Of a stretch of DNA of 64,000 bases, positions 44,652-52,910 are shown one piece after another. The DNA comes from a virus. Within the stretch, counting starts at the first letter, position 1. Each line of letters starts with the position of its first letter. Position numbers and translations under genes: made by a program. The notes under the pieces are model-generated. The model worked only from the letters and a program-made list of their open reading frames with translations. It was not told the origin of the DNA and searched no databases. The stretch is from positions 1-64,000 of IMG/VR virus record IMGVR_UViG_3300047548_000297, one strand, 5' to 3'.

Positions 44652-45650
44652 TTAGAAAAAGCTCTTTATCTTTCCAAGAGCAGAGGATGCGGCACTTTCG
44701 GCTCTACCTCTAACGGAGTCTAGCACGCTTTCGGCTTTACTAAAAGTGTCATTTCTTAGCTTATTTACTTCTTGTCCAAATCTATCTTCTAGATAAGACT
44801 TAGGAGTTGTATTACGTATATCACTGGACATGGCTGCAAGAGCAGATGATCTACTTCTAATAAGGTCGTCATTTACGCTTATGCATTCTATAGTATCAAC
44901 AGACAGTGTAGCACTAGCAGATATTGGAGTAGCAGCTCCAGAGGTGAAGTCATACCCGTCTAGAATGGAAGTTGGAAAACATCCCCCTAGAACGAAACGG
45001 GCACTTACTGTTCCGTATGGGTCTAGAAGAGATATCATTATCTGCTTTTTATATTCAAACGCTCCTGTAAATGTTCCTAGTTTATTGCTATATCCAGCGT
45101 TTGCCCAAGATAGCATAAACTTGGAAGCAGTTCCAGTAACATCTTCATATAGTTTTATATTGCAGGAATTTATAGTTAAGCCTGCTATATAGTTACGTTC
45201 TACACCTTCTCTAAATACAGCGTGCTGTTCTAGAGTTATACTAGGTACAGATATCTCTTCTATATATATAGGAGCTATTAGTTCGTCAACCTCATTGATG
45301 CTTATTATCTGAGCTTCCCAACAAAAATTCATCTGTGGATCGGGTCTGGACGTTGCTTGATTCAATGTGGAGTTCGGATCAGTGCTCCAAACTTTGGTTG
45401 GAGCTTTTGGCTCACTACCAAATAGATCTTGAATGCCTCCAACTTTAGTAAGTATATCTTTGAACTTTGAATCTATAGTTAGCAGTTTTCGAGCTGTCTT
45501 AGACCTACCAGACAAAGCAGTTAATACACCGCTTATACCTTGAGCTGTATTTGGATTCTTTAGTCCACGTACAACTTGAGATCCAGTACCAGAGATCGAA
45601 CTAACTTTTGATATAGTGTTTAGGGCAGTATTAAATACAGATAATCCCAT
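44652..45650 (-). CDS. Tail tube-like baseplate protein
   Basis: A 332-residue protein. Residues 105-260 look like the tail-tube beta-barrel fold (NFCWEAQII ... SVPSITLEQHAVFREG ... YIAGLTINSCNIKLYED). Helical ends of about 90 and 60 residues surround it. It may cap or start the tube (gp48/54-like) or be a second tube protein. It follows a strong terminator and so probably depends on read-through or its own promoter. Confidence 0.55.
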   Translation of the reverse strand: MGLSVFNTALNTISKVSSISGTGSQVVRGLKNPNTAQGISGVLTALSGRSKTARKLLTIDSKFKDILTKVGGIQDLFGSEPKAPTKVWSTDPNSTLNQATSRPDPQMNFCWEAQIISINEVDELIAPIYIEEISVPSITLEQHAVFREGVERNYIAGLTINSCNIKLYEDVTGTASKFMLSWANAGYSNKLGTFTGAFEYKKQIMISLLDPYGTVSARFVLGGCFPTSILDGYDFTSGAATPISASATLSVDTIECISVNDDLIRSRSSALAAMSSDIRNTTPKSYLEDRFGQEVNKLRNDTFSKAESVLDSVRGRAESAASSALGKIKSFF

Positions 45651-45688
45651 ATAATTTTCTCCAGTTTGACTAAAATTGTGACCCTGGC

Positions 45689-45728
45689 AAAAAGGCTCGC
45701 TGTGTATCGATACACAGCGAGCCTTTTT
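45689..45728 (-). terminator. Strong terminator with perfect palindromic stem
   Basis: AAAAAGGCTCGCTGTG ... CACAGCGAGCCTTTTT: a perfect inverted repeat of 30 bases with A and T runs on both sides, so symmetric on both strands. Genes on both sides read on the - strand, so it divides tube/sheath genes from tail assembly genes. Confidence 0.9.
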
Positions 45729-45732
45729 ATGC

Positions 45733-46536
45733 TTACGATATAGTCAGTGCTGGACGAATTGTAATTTCACCTGTGCCGTTTCTAGTGACCGCAGGTTGAG
45801 TTACAGTCTTGGTGGTTCCATCTACGTATGTAACAGTGTACGCATCAACGCACTTGAAAGTAGCGTTAACCGTAGTAGCTGTAAATACGCCACTAGCTCC
45901 GTTAGGCCAAGTAACCGGGGATGAAGTAACAACACCATTAGCATCTAGTGTTCTAGTGCCAGTGAAGATTTCCGACGGATCAGTAGCAAATGACTTAAGC
46001 CAAGCATCAGAACCCAAAGCTGCATACCTAGCATCACCCCTAGTAGTATTTAGATACTGAGTATGGTCATCGCCAGTAGTAAGACCAGTTAGATCGCTGT
46101 GAGCAGAAACACCAGTACCTCCACCAGTAATATTACCTGCGTCTGCATCGTCTTTTGACCGTCCTATTACAGTACGAATACCAAGATTAGGATTTAGGAT
46201 ACCAGAAGGATCCGAAATGGAGTAGTATACTGGAGTTCCAGGGGGCGCAACAGCATTAACTAGAATAGTTCTAAACGTAGTTGAACCAGATCCAGTATCT
46301 AGCCAGAAAGTACCAACTGCAATAGGAGCTGTGGGCTTAGTGCTACTAACGGTAACCGAGATATTTGTAGCAGGAGTATATGCGCCGTAATGCGCTCTGT
46401 TATCTACGTCTAGGACTACAGTAACAGGATTAGAAATAGTGTATCCAGCGTTGAGTGCTATGGACAAAATGCGCTCAATGATCTGAGCGTAGGTCATGTC
46501 CGACGTAATGTTATTAAATGCTTTGTTGGAGGCCAT
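45733..46536 (-). CDS. Adhesin-like structural protein sharing a module with the 57.8-kb fibre protein
   Basis: A 267-residue protein. The middle (HSDLTGLTTGDDHTQYLNTT, then RGDARYA) is a common phage tail fibre motif. The C-terminal 90 residues (WPNGASGVFTATTVNATFKC, then VDAYTVTYVDGTTKTVTQPA) are shared with the gene at 57813-58604. The N-terminus has MTYAQIIERILSIALNAG. It probably decorates the tail. It lies directly after the tail tube gene in transcription order and is the last gene before a terminator, which fits a late structural role. Confidence 0.6.
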   Translation of the reverse strand: MASNKAFNNITSDMTYAQIIERILSIALNAGYTISNPVTVVLDVDNRAHYGAYTPATNISVTVSSTKPTAPIAVGTFWLDTGSGSTTFRTILVNAVAPPGTPVYYSISDPSGILNPNLGIRTVIGRSKDDADAGNITGGGTGVSAHSDLTGLTTGDDHTQYLNTTRGDARYAALGSDAWLKSFATDPSEIFTGTRTLDANGVVTSSPVTWPNGASGVFTATTVNATFKCVDAYTVTYVDGTTKTVTQPAVTRNGTGEITIRPALTIS

Positions 46537-46553
46537 TACTATTCATCCTTAGT

Positions 46554-47063
46554 TTAAGGGGCTAGGTCTTCAGTATAGTCGAAACTAAACTGGACTGCAT
46601 AGGTAACTACTGTGGAAGTAGAGTCAAAAGACGGCGCACTGGTATCAGTTGGGAACACACCAATCATTTTTACTCTACGTATGATCTGCGGTAGATCATC
46701 ATATAGAATGATTTCTACTGGAATAGAATATACAGACTTATACGTACCAGAATTACCTACCCAAGAACGAGCTAGTTCTTGCCATGCTATAATAGCATCA
46801 CGGGTACTATTGGTACGAGTTTCAAAGAATGTAGCTGACCAAGTTCCAGTCCAGGTGCGACGACCTGCAAAGTTAAGCTTGATGCCATGAGCTTCAATTG
46901 AAGTTTGCTCAAGCTGTGACTCTGGAATAGTGGTTGACTGACAGCGAATAATTAGTTCTCTGTTAGATCCACCACCCGGAAGAGGTGGAAGAACTAGGTC
47001 AAAGTTATACGCTAGCTGCGGATCTGCCGTGCTTTGCACGTCTTGAAGTGAAGTACGAGCCAT
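46554..47063 (-). CDS. Tail tube protein
   Basis: A 169-residue protein in the place after the sheath, with the tube pattern: QLAYNFDLVLPPLPGG, ELIIRCQSTTIPES, GIKLNFAGRRTWTGTWSATFFE, and a final beta-hairpin. It is close in size to T4 gp19 (163 residues). It forms the rigid inner tube for DNA passage. Confidence 0.85.
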   Translation of the reverse strand: MARTSLQDVQSTADPQLAYNFDLVLPPLPGGGSNRELIIRCQSTTIPESQLEQTSIEAHGIKLNFAGRRTWTGTWSATFFETRTNSTRDAIIAWQELARSWVGNSGTYKSVYSIPVEIILYDDLPQIIRRVKMIGVFPTDTSAPSFDSTSTVVTYAVQFSFDYTEDLAP

Positions 47064-47087
47064 TTCATTTTTCCTTATAGCTGTTTG

Positions 47088-47109
47088 GTGGGGAGTAAAT
47101 TCCCCACCT
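47088..47109. other. Hairpin between sheath and tube genes
   Basis: GGTGGGGA-gtaaat-TCCCCACC, an eight-pair stem in the 54-base gap between sheath and tube genes, without a T run on the - strand. It is better suited as an mRNA stability or processing element that could set sheath and tube amounts than as a terminator. Confidence 0.55.
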
Positions 47110-47117
47110 AGATTAAT

Positions 47118-49055
47118 TTATAGGCTAGCTAGAGTCTTCTCGTCTACTTCTAAACCTTCCTTGGAGATGACCAAGCTTAGCTGGATTTCTCGCACTGGAA
47201 TGATAGGAGTGATGATTATAGCTACGGCTAGAGTTCCGCTATTTACAAGAGCAGGTGGATTGTTAGACGAGTCAATAACTACACGGTATTTAGAGATACC
47301 GCGACCTGCCTTTACCACGTCTAGGTACTGTTCAAGCGCAAACTGAATCTGTTTGCGCAGAATATCATCATTAGGCTCCTGAAGCGAATAAATCAGGTAG
47401 TTATACGCAGCGCGCTTTATGATATTACATAGTACACGAATGCTTATGAGCTGAAGAGCAGAACTTCTATTCAACAGAGTGTTCTGTTCCCAGAATGCAA
47501 TACCCCTACCAATAAATTTACGAACATACGAGATGTTGGCAAGAGTTACTAGCGTCGCTTCTCCATCATCATAGGCTTCACGAATGCCAAGCGTAATGCC
47601 GTTTAGTTGGCCTCTATTTAGGCCAGCAGTCGAGAACCATGGCTGAGTAGAGCGGAAGGTTCTAGCCAGAAGTCCAGCTATAGCGCCCGAAGGAGGAACA
47701 TACAGCAGCTTTCCATTGATGGGATCAGACTGTAGCAAGTCTTGAGCAAGTAGAGCAGAGTATGAAGAATTTAGATTTAGATCTAAGTTTCTGAAGTCTA
47801 CTACTGACTGGGCGCTTTGCTTGGTAGATGGAGCATCTAGGTACGCAACACAGTCATTTCTGGTTTGTGCTACATAGTCCATGTATCGCTGTACGATAAC
47901 TGAAGTCTTTCCACTGTTGATAAGAACATCAAGCGTATATAGTTCTTTGTTGAGGAAAACAGACCACTTGTTATTTATATCAGCTGTAGTTGGTGCTGTA
48001 CCAGAACTACCACCAGCAAGATTAGCTTTCGGAGCTGAGTACAGAACTGGAGTTGATACAAGCATACCAACGTTAGACTGTACTCTAATATAACGAGAGA
48101 AAGGATTGATTCTCTGTGTAACCTCCATCTGTGCGCCAGTATCATCCGTCTGTTCAGTTAGCGAGCAGTTAAAACTCTCTACTGGAACACTGGTAGATAC
48201 AGAAGTATCGTATACACGAAGAGTAAACAGTGGTGAAGGAGCAGCTAGACCAGCAGTGCTAGTAATAGGTGGCTTCGTAATATCAGGCGTTATAATACCT
48301 AGGTCTTGGAAGCTAAGTGTAGCAGCGCCAACTTGAGCTATAAGATACATGTTACCAGATACTCTACCGTATACCTTGTAACCAATAGCTCCGGTTAGAG
48401 CAGGCCAGTTTACGGTAATGGTATTAGTAGTTGTAGCAGAACCAACTACGACGGTTAGAGGTGCTGAAGCCAAAGTTTCAGTACCACCAGCAGCAATAGC
48501 TGAAACCACGTATTCATACGTAGCTGCAACTAGTTGACCGCCAACAGAAGTTGTAGTTCCGGTTAGACCTGTAACGGTTTCGAGGTTTGCAGCTTCCATA
48601 GAAACCGCGAGATTATTACCTAGTGAACCTTGTCCCCTAGCCGGAGTTATTAGGTAGAGTGGAGTTTCAGTAACTGGTGTGTAAGAACCCCAGTCAGGAT
48701 TGTCTGGATCAACAACACCAGCAGGTAGACCAGCAACTACAGTCTTTAGCGAGGCGTTTAGTTTGATAACTGCCGCCGCGTATTTTGCACCTGCACCTGT
48801 AGCTCTAATAGCCCACAGGGAATTACCTTCACGCAGATAGTCTAGGGCTGCATAATGATCATACGAAACTGCAGCATTTGGATTACCATAATCGAATAGG
48901 AAGTCATCAGGACTAGAATAGAACGTAGCCTTGTCTCTGCCTTGAGCTGATACAACTACAATAGCAGCAGTAGCAGCACTAACTCCACTTAGAGAAGTAC
49001 TTAGATCAACCTCATTTATGCGCACATCACTGGCGCGTCTAGCAAGAACTGCCAT
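47118..49055 (-). CDS. Tail sheath protein
   Basis: A 645-residue contractile sheath protein. It has the N-terminal RRASDVRINEVDLSTSLSGVSA strand, an FYSSPDDFLFDYGNPN segment, and the C-terminal core (GIAFWEQNTLLNRSSALQLISIRVL, then QEPNDDILRKQIQFALEQYL and GRGISKYRVVID) of myovirus sheaths. Residues about 165-262 hold an inserted FN3-like module (AATYEYVVSAIAAGG, then ITVNWPALTGAIGYKVYGR) that also occurs at the end of the J-like protein; it should project to the outside of the tail. Confidence 0.9.
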   Translation of the reverse strand: MAVLARRASDVRINEVDLSTSLSGVSAATAAIVVVSAQGRDKATFYSSPDDFLFDYGNPNAAVSYDHYAALDYLREGNSLWAIRATGAGAKYAAAVIKLNASLKTVVAGLPAGVVDPDNPDWGSYTPVTETPLYLITPARGQGSLGNNLAVSMEAANLETVTGLTGTTTSVGGQLVAATYEYVVSAIAAGGTETLASAPLTVVVGSATTTNTITVNWPALTGAIGYKVYGRVSGNMYLIAQVGAATLSFQDLGIITPDITKPPITSTAGLAAPSPLFTLRVYDTSVSTSVPVESFNCSLTEQTDDTGAQMEVTQRINPFSRYIRVQSNVGMLVSTPVLYSAPKANLAGGSSGTAPTTADINNKWSVFLNKELYTLDVLINSGKTSVIVQRYMDYVAQTRNDCVAYLDAPSTKQSAQSVVDFRNLDLNLNSSYSALLAQDLLQSDPINGKLLYVPPSGAIAGLLARTFRSTQPWFSTAGLNRGQLNGITLGIREAYDDGEATLVTLANISYVRKFIGRGIAFWEQNTLLNRSSALQLISIRVLCNIIKRAAYNYLIYSLQEPNDDILRKQIQFALEQYLDVVKAGRGISKYRVVIDSSNNPPALVNSGTLAVAIIITPIIPVREIQLSLVISKEGLEVDEKTLASL

Positions 49056-49066
49056 AGTTATTCTCC

Positions 49067-49249
49067 TTAGTCAACAGTCTTTGCAAGAACTAGAGTATTT
49101 AGCTTAAGATACTCTGATGGTACAGCATATCCAGGCTCAATCTTAGCGCGCGACTTAGGTTGAATGAAAACCTCAGTAGTATTGCCACTTAGGTCTTTGA
49201 TCGGAACTACTTTAAGTTCCTCAGTTCTATTAAAAACATAGTATGCCAT
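49067..49249 (-). CDS. Small protein upstream of sheath
   Basis: A 60-residue protein in the late operon, 11 bases before the sheath start, with a ribosome site AGGACAAACT. It looks like one beta-rich domain (LKVVPIKDLSGNTTEVFIQP). It might be a head-tail adaptor or minor virion protein. Not recognised. Confidence 0.5.
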   Translation of the reverse strand: MAYYVFNRTEELKVVPIKDLSGNTTEVFIQPKSRAKIEPGYAVPSEYLKLNTLVLAKTVD

Positions 49250-49259
49250 AGTTTGTCCT

Positions 49260-49625
49260 CTATGCTTGAATTATTACGAGTTTAGACGCCGAAGTTCCAG
49301 TATTGGTTATTACCATCTGACGTACATCGGAGTCCACTAAATGAACTTTTGAAACATTCATCTGATACGGGGCTGTGGCTGAAGCAACAGAGAACGTAAA
49401 ATCAGACTGCACAGGCTCAGAGCAACTAAGAAAAGTCATAGCTGATTGTGCCATCGGGGTATTCCAAGTTACAGTTTCACTTGGATTAAGTGTAAAGTTA
49501 TTTACCACAACCCCTGCTGTAGGTGAGGTAAAATTGTATGTAAATGCCCCTATACTGCGTCTAACGTTATTATCAGCCAAGAATGCCCCTATGTTTAGAA
49601 GCACTGCCTTGGTTACAGCGGTCAT
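49260..49625 (-). CDS. Hypothetical structural protein
   Basis: A 121-residue, Thr/Ser/Val-rich beta-type protein without known motifs. It lies between the tail completion candidate and the small pre-sheath protein with gaps of about ten bases. By position it is a virion or neck protein. Confidence 0.55.
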   Translation of the reverse strand: MTAVTKAVLLNIGAFLADNNVRRSIGAFTYNFTSPTAGVVVNNFTLNPSETVTWNTPMAQSAMTFLSCSEPVQSDFTFSVASATAPYQMNVSKVHLVDSDVRQMVITNTGTSASKLVIIQA

Positions 49626-49632
49626 ATAATTC

Positions 49633-50376
49633 CTATCTTAAATTTGGAGGATACGGTTTTATTGAATTAGAAGTGACAGGTTGTTTTGAACTAGTTGTAT
49701 AGATAACTCTGTTGTCTCCAGTGGCAGGGTCGGTTTCGTTTAGCTGCCCAGTTATTACTAGATTATCTACTATCTGCTGTTCTAGAAGTTCAGGCATAGA
49801 AATAAATCCAAGAACTTTTGCTGTGGTATTTATTATGTACTCCTGTACCGTACCGGGTTCAGCGTCACGTTTTGGTATAGTTACAGAATCCGTAGGCTCT
49901 ACTGATATACCGAAGTGATGAGTTCCATATTGAATATCAAACTTCAACCACCCTAGAACCCTAGAAAACATCCATCTATTAGCAAAGGTAGAAACTTGAC
50001 TAAAGCTGTTAGCTCGTAGTTCAACAGATACATCAAAGTCTACTGGAATGTAGTGTACATTGTAGGTACGTTTTTCATCAGTAACAACTACTGATTGAGA
50101 TCCACGTAGGGCTTGATTCTTTATATTACCTCTAGTACTAGATATAGTATATGCATCCATGCTAAGTATTATATACGGATACGAAACTTGGTTTCTACCG
50201 CCCTGGACTTTGGCTACCTGCTGTATAGCATCAGTGGATGTAGACCAAACAACTGGGCAACCGAACTTCTGCGCGAACTTCTGCTGAACTCCAGAGAACA
50301 CGAAGTTTTCCAATGGATCTAGTGTTAGAGTTAGACCTGATCGTTCTGAACTTGAATTTATTGTAGTGACTTGCAT
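49633..50376 (-). CDS. Putative neck/tail completion protein
   Basis: A 247-residue protein between head and sheath genes, where tail terminator or neck proteins are coded. It looks alpha/beta, with a helix-rich start (LENFVFSGVQQKFAQKFGCP) and a strand-rich middle (TYNVHYIPVDFDVSVELRANSFSQ). It matches the size of T4 gp15/gp3-type tail completion proteins. The assignment is by context only. Confidence 0.4.
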   Translation of the reverse strand: MQVTTINSSSERSGLTLTLDPLENFVFSGVQQKFAQKFGCPVVWSTSTDAIQQVAKVQGGRNQVSYPYIILSMDAYTISSTRGNIKNQALRGSQSVVVTDEKRTYNVHYIPVDFDVSVELRANSFSQVSTFANRWMFSRVLGWLKFDIQYGTHHFGISVEPTDSVTIPKRDAEPGTVQEYIINTTAKVLGFISMPELLEQQIVDNLVITGQLNETDPATGDNRVIYTTSSKQPVTSNSIKPYPPNLR

Positions 50377-50404
50377 ATACTTATCACGAACCCAGAAATG
50401 AGAA

Positions 50405-50438
50405 AGGCCCGGTGCAGTTATTACACTGTACCGGGCCT
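50405..50438 (-). terminator. Probable terminator after acidic protein gene
   Basis: AGGCCCGGTGCAGT ... ACTGTACCGGGCCT, a 14-pair stem with one G-T pair; on the - strand it is followed by TTTCTC, a weak T run. It ends the head gene group. Confidence 0.65.
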
Positions 50439-50464
50439 GTTTAGATACCCCGGTATCGGGAGAA

Positions 50465-51022
50465 TTAAATATCTCTCGGGGTAAGCTTTATCTTTTTACC
50501 AGTTTTTACTGACATAGAAGACTTACGTTTAGCCTTTTTCTTCTTTGCAGCAGCCGTTATGTTCATAAGAGCAGCGGCAAACCTAGCTTGGATAACTTCG
50601 ATGCTAGCATCTTCGTCGTCCTCGTCGTCAGCTTCTTCTGCAGCTTCCTCTTCCTCAGTTTCAGCCTCTTCAAGAATTTCTTCAGGCTCTTCCTCCTTGG
50701 CACTGTTGAGCATTTCCTGTTCAACGTCGTATCTAGAAACAAAACCATCTATAGGAGAGCCTTCATCTACAGGTTCTTCAACTTCAGTAACTGAAGCAGA
50801 GGCAACTTTTACTGTAGGTGAAGCGCTGTTATGACATCCTGCATCAAGAGCTTTTGCATCAGATACAGAGTCAGATGCACGAAGAATAATTTTTACTGCT
50901 CGAAGAATATCAGTAGCTTCTGCAGCTTCACCTAAAAACTTAGCTGCGGAGATAGATTTTCCCTGACTAAGTTGTAGTGCAGCAAGTGCGATCTTTTCAA
51001 TAGTACTAGAAGCGTTGTTCAC
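50465..51022 (-). CDS. Acidic/basic head-cluster protein
   Basis: A 185-residue protein with a GTG start and GAAAGG ribosome site. It has a helical start, a very acidic middle (about residues 105-145, Glu/Asp repeats) and a very basic end (AAAKKKKAKRKSS). It follows the major capsid gene. Composition fits an internal head or scaffold-associated protein that may bind DNA by its tail. No family recognised. Confidence 0.5.
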   Translation of the reverse strand: MNNASSTIEKIALAALQLSQGKSISAAKFLGEAAEATDILRAVKIILRASDSVSDAKALDAGCHNSASPTVKVASASVTEVEEPVDEGSPIDGFVSRYDVEQEMLNSAKEEEPEEILEEAETEEEEAAEEADDEDDEDASIEVIQARFAAALMNITAAAKKKKAKRKSSMSVKTGKKIKLTPRDI

Positions 51023-51047
51023 GGTTTAACCTTTCAAAGGTATACAT

Positions 51048-51077
51048 AGGAGGGTTATTTAGCTAAATAACCCTCCT
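51048..51077 (-). other. Perfect hairpin after the major capsid gene
   Basis: AGGAGGGTTATTT-AGCT-AAATAACCCTCCT: a perfect 13-pair stem. Neither strand has a T run next to it. It may protect or process the abundant capsid mRNA, or act as a weak terminator. It lies 10 bases after the capsid gene stop. Confidence 0.7.
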
Positions 51078-51087
51078 AACCTACAGA

Positions 51088-52161
51088 TTAGACGCGAATA
51101 GCTGCAGCAACAGAACGCGAGTTGGCAATAGCCATTGACATTGATTCAGAGATCAGCCAGCCCTTACCGATAATACGTTCGATCGTACCATCGATAGGTT
51201 GCGAGTCAACACCGCCACGATCCGAATAAGCACCATGCTGCGAAGGATCTGCAGTAATGAAGAACTCGCCTTCATTTAGAACCTTGTGCTCAGGGTGACG
51301 ATAAGCTTCTGAAACTAGAGTTAGACCGTATAGAACAGCTAGTTGACCAGTCATGACTAGTTCATGGCGAGCAACAGGTTCGATAGCCTGAATGAAGCTC
51401 GAATCACCAACGATGTCGTTGAATAGATCCGAAGCCATTAGACAATACATCGGCTTTAGACCCCAACGTGCAACTTGCTGGCGAACCGACATTAGTGATA
51501 GCGGGCTTAGAGTACCACTGAATACTTGACGGTCATTGTCAACGCCAACAGTAGCTTGAACGGCGTTATACCACATGCGGTCTTCTGAAACCATTACGGC
51601 TTCCAGACCTTCAACGAACTTTTCTTCTAGGATATCGGTGTTCGACTGATTTAGTTCGTTTTGTGGAACCAGTAGACGAGCAGCGATCTGTAGTTCGGGA
51701 GGGGTTAGCCAACGATCAGTGGTGATCTGGGTTTCAACCTTAGTAGGACCAGTAACAAGCATCGCCGAAACATTCTTACGACGAACAGGGAAACGTGGGA
51801 TGTCACCTTGCTTGAGGTCGATCTTATTTAGGAAACGACGCATGAAACCCTTGCGATTGCTGGTAACATAAATGCTATCAGCCATCTTTTCGCCGACGAT
51901 ACGTAGAGCCGACGAGTCCTTCATTGCAGCTTGAAGTAGTACGCGATTAGTTGCACGGTCTTCTTCACGCTTAGTAGCTTCAGCCTCTGAAATAACGTCG
52001 CCGTTCGAGGCAGCGGCCATTAGCTTCATCGATTGACTAAGAAGATCCTTCTTGCTAGAAGCGTTGATTTCGCCGTTATTGCCGACAGCGCGCTCAGAAG
52101 AACCAGCGAATCGGAAATCGGTAGCTACAGTTGCCTCACGGCTAGATAGAATGGTAGTCAT
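51088..52161 (-). CDS. Major capsid protein
   Basis: A 357-residue protein with HK97-type features: an N-terminal arm (about 100 residues) with Lys/Ala-rich helices, an FPVRRKNVSAMLVTGPTKVETQ E-loop-like strand, a long middle helix (ELNQSNTDILEEKFVEGLEAVM), a P-domain and a beta-rich A-domain ending. It lacks rare codons and is flanked by the scaffold and decoration candidates. No cleavage site can be fixed from sequence. Confidence 0.8.
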   Translation of the reverse strand: MTTILSSREATVATDFRFAGSSERAVGNNGEINASSKKDLLSQSMKLMAAASNGDVISEAEATKREEDRATNRVLLQAAMKDSSALRIVGEKMADSIYVTSNRKGFMRRFLNKIDLKQGDIPRFPVRRKNVSAMLVTGPTKVETQITTDRWLTPPELQIAARLLVPQNELNQSNTDILEEKFVEGLEAVMVSEDRMWYNAVQATVGVDNDRQVFSGTLSPLSLMSVRQQVARWGLKPMYCLMASDLFNDIVGDSSFIQAIEPVARHELVMTGQLAVLYGLTLVSEAYRHPEHKVLNEGEFFITADPSQHGAYSDRGGVDSQPIDGTIERIIGKGWLISESMSMAIANSRSVAAAIRV

Positions 52162-52211
52162 TATTAGAGTTCCTAGATTTGATTAAATACTTTGTGTTGC
52201 TAGTCTATAGT

Positions 52212-52895
52212 TCAGAATGCACTTGAGAACTGTAGACCAAGGAAAGGATAGTCCTTGGAAGGAACACGAGTAACGATAGCGTTGATGGCAACACCAGTAC
52301 CAGTTTGGTCAGTAACCTTACCGCCAGCGGCTAGCTTAACGGCAGTAGCTAGATTCCAGTTAACGGCCGAGTTAAACATACTGGTATAAATAACGCCTTC
52401 TTGACCAATACCAACTTGACCGTAGGTATGACCAGAATAGCCGCCGGGCTGAATGTCACCAACTAGCGCGCGAGCTTCAGTAACGGTCAGGGCATGCGTG
52501 TAAACTAGAGTTACAGCAAGACCAGCACTACCTACGCCAACGTCAACGCTGTTACCAGTTACTGAAACTACAGCGATAGTGGCCTTGGTAACAGCGTTCT
52601 GAACTGCAACAGTTCCAGTAACCGGAGTCTTCGATGCAACAATAATGCCGTTAGCTGGAACAGCATCAATGTCTTCAACCTTTACTGCGGTAGCAGGAAC
52701 GGTAGGAGTAGCGCTAGTTTGAAGATTAGAGAAGCCTAGGAATACTTCACCAGCAGTACCAGCCGAAGGAGCGGTAACTTGAGCACCGTTTTGGATGCTG
52801 TGTACCATAGCCTGACCAGAATCAGCAACTACTGCACCAGAAGCTAGGGCCTTTTCAGCCGAACGAGTGAAGAAAGAAAGAGGACCGTAGATCAT
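52212..52895 (-). CDS. Putative capsid decoration protein
   Basis: A 227-residue protein between scaffold and capsid genes. It is Gly/Ala/Val/Thr-rich and seems all-beta (AGTAGEVFLGFSNLQTSATP, then GTVAVQNAVTKATIAVVSVT), a composition common to head decoration and head fibre proteins. The start MIYGPLSFFTRSAEKALASGAV resembles the N-terminal arm of such proteins. Assigned by position and composition. Confidence 0.5.
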   Translation of the reverse strand: MIYGPLSFFTRSAEKALASGAVVADSGQAMVHSIQNGAQVTAPSAGTAGEVFLGFSNLQTSATPTVPATAVKVEDIDAVPANGIIVASKTPVTGTVAVQNAVTKATIAVVSVTGNSVDVGVGSAGLAVTLVYTHALTVTEARALVGDIQPGGYSGHTYGQVGIGQEGVIYTSMFNSAVNWNLATAVKLAAGGKVTDQTGTGVAINAIVTRVPSKDYPFLGLQFSSAF

Positions 52896-52910
52896 ATTAT
52901 TTACCTCGAA

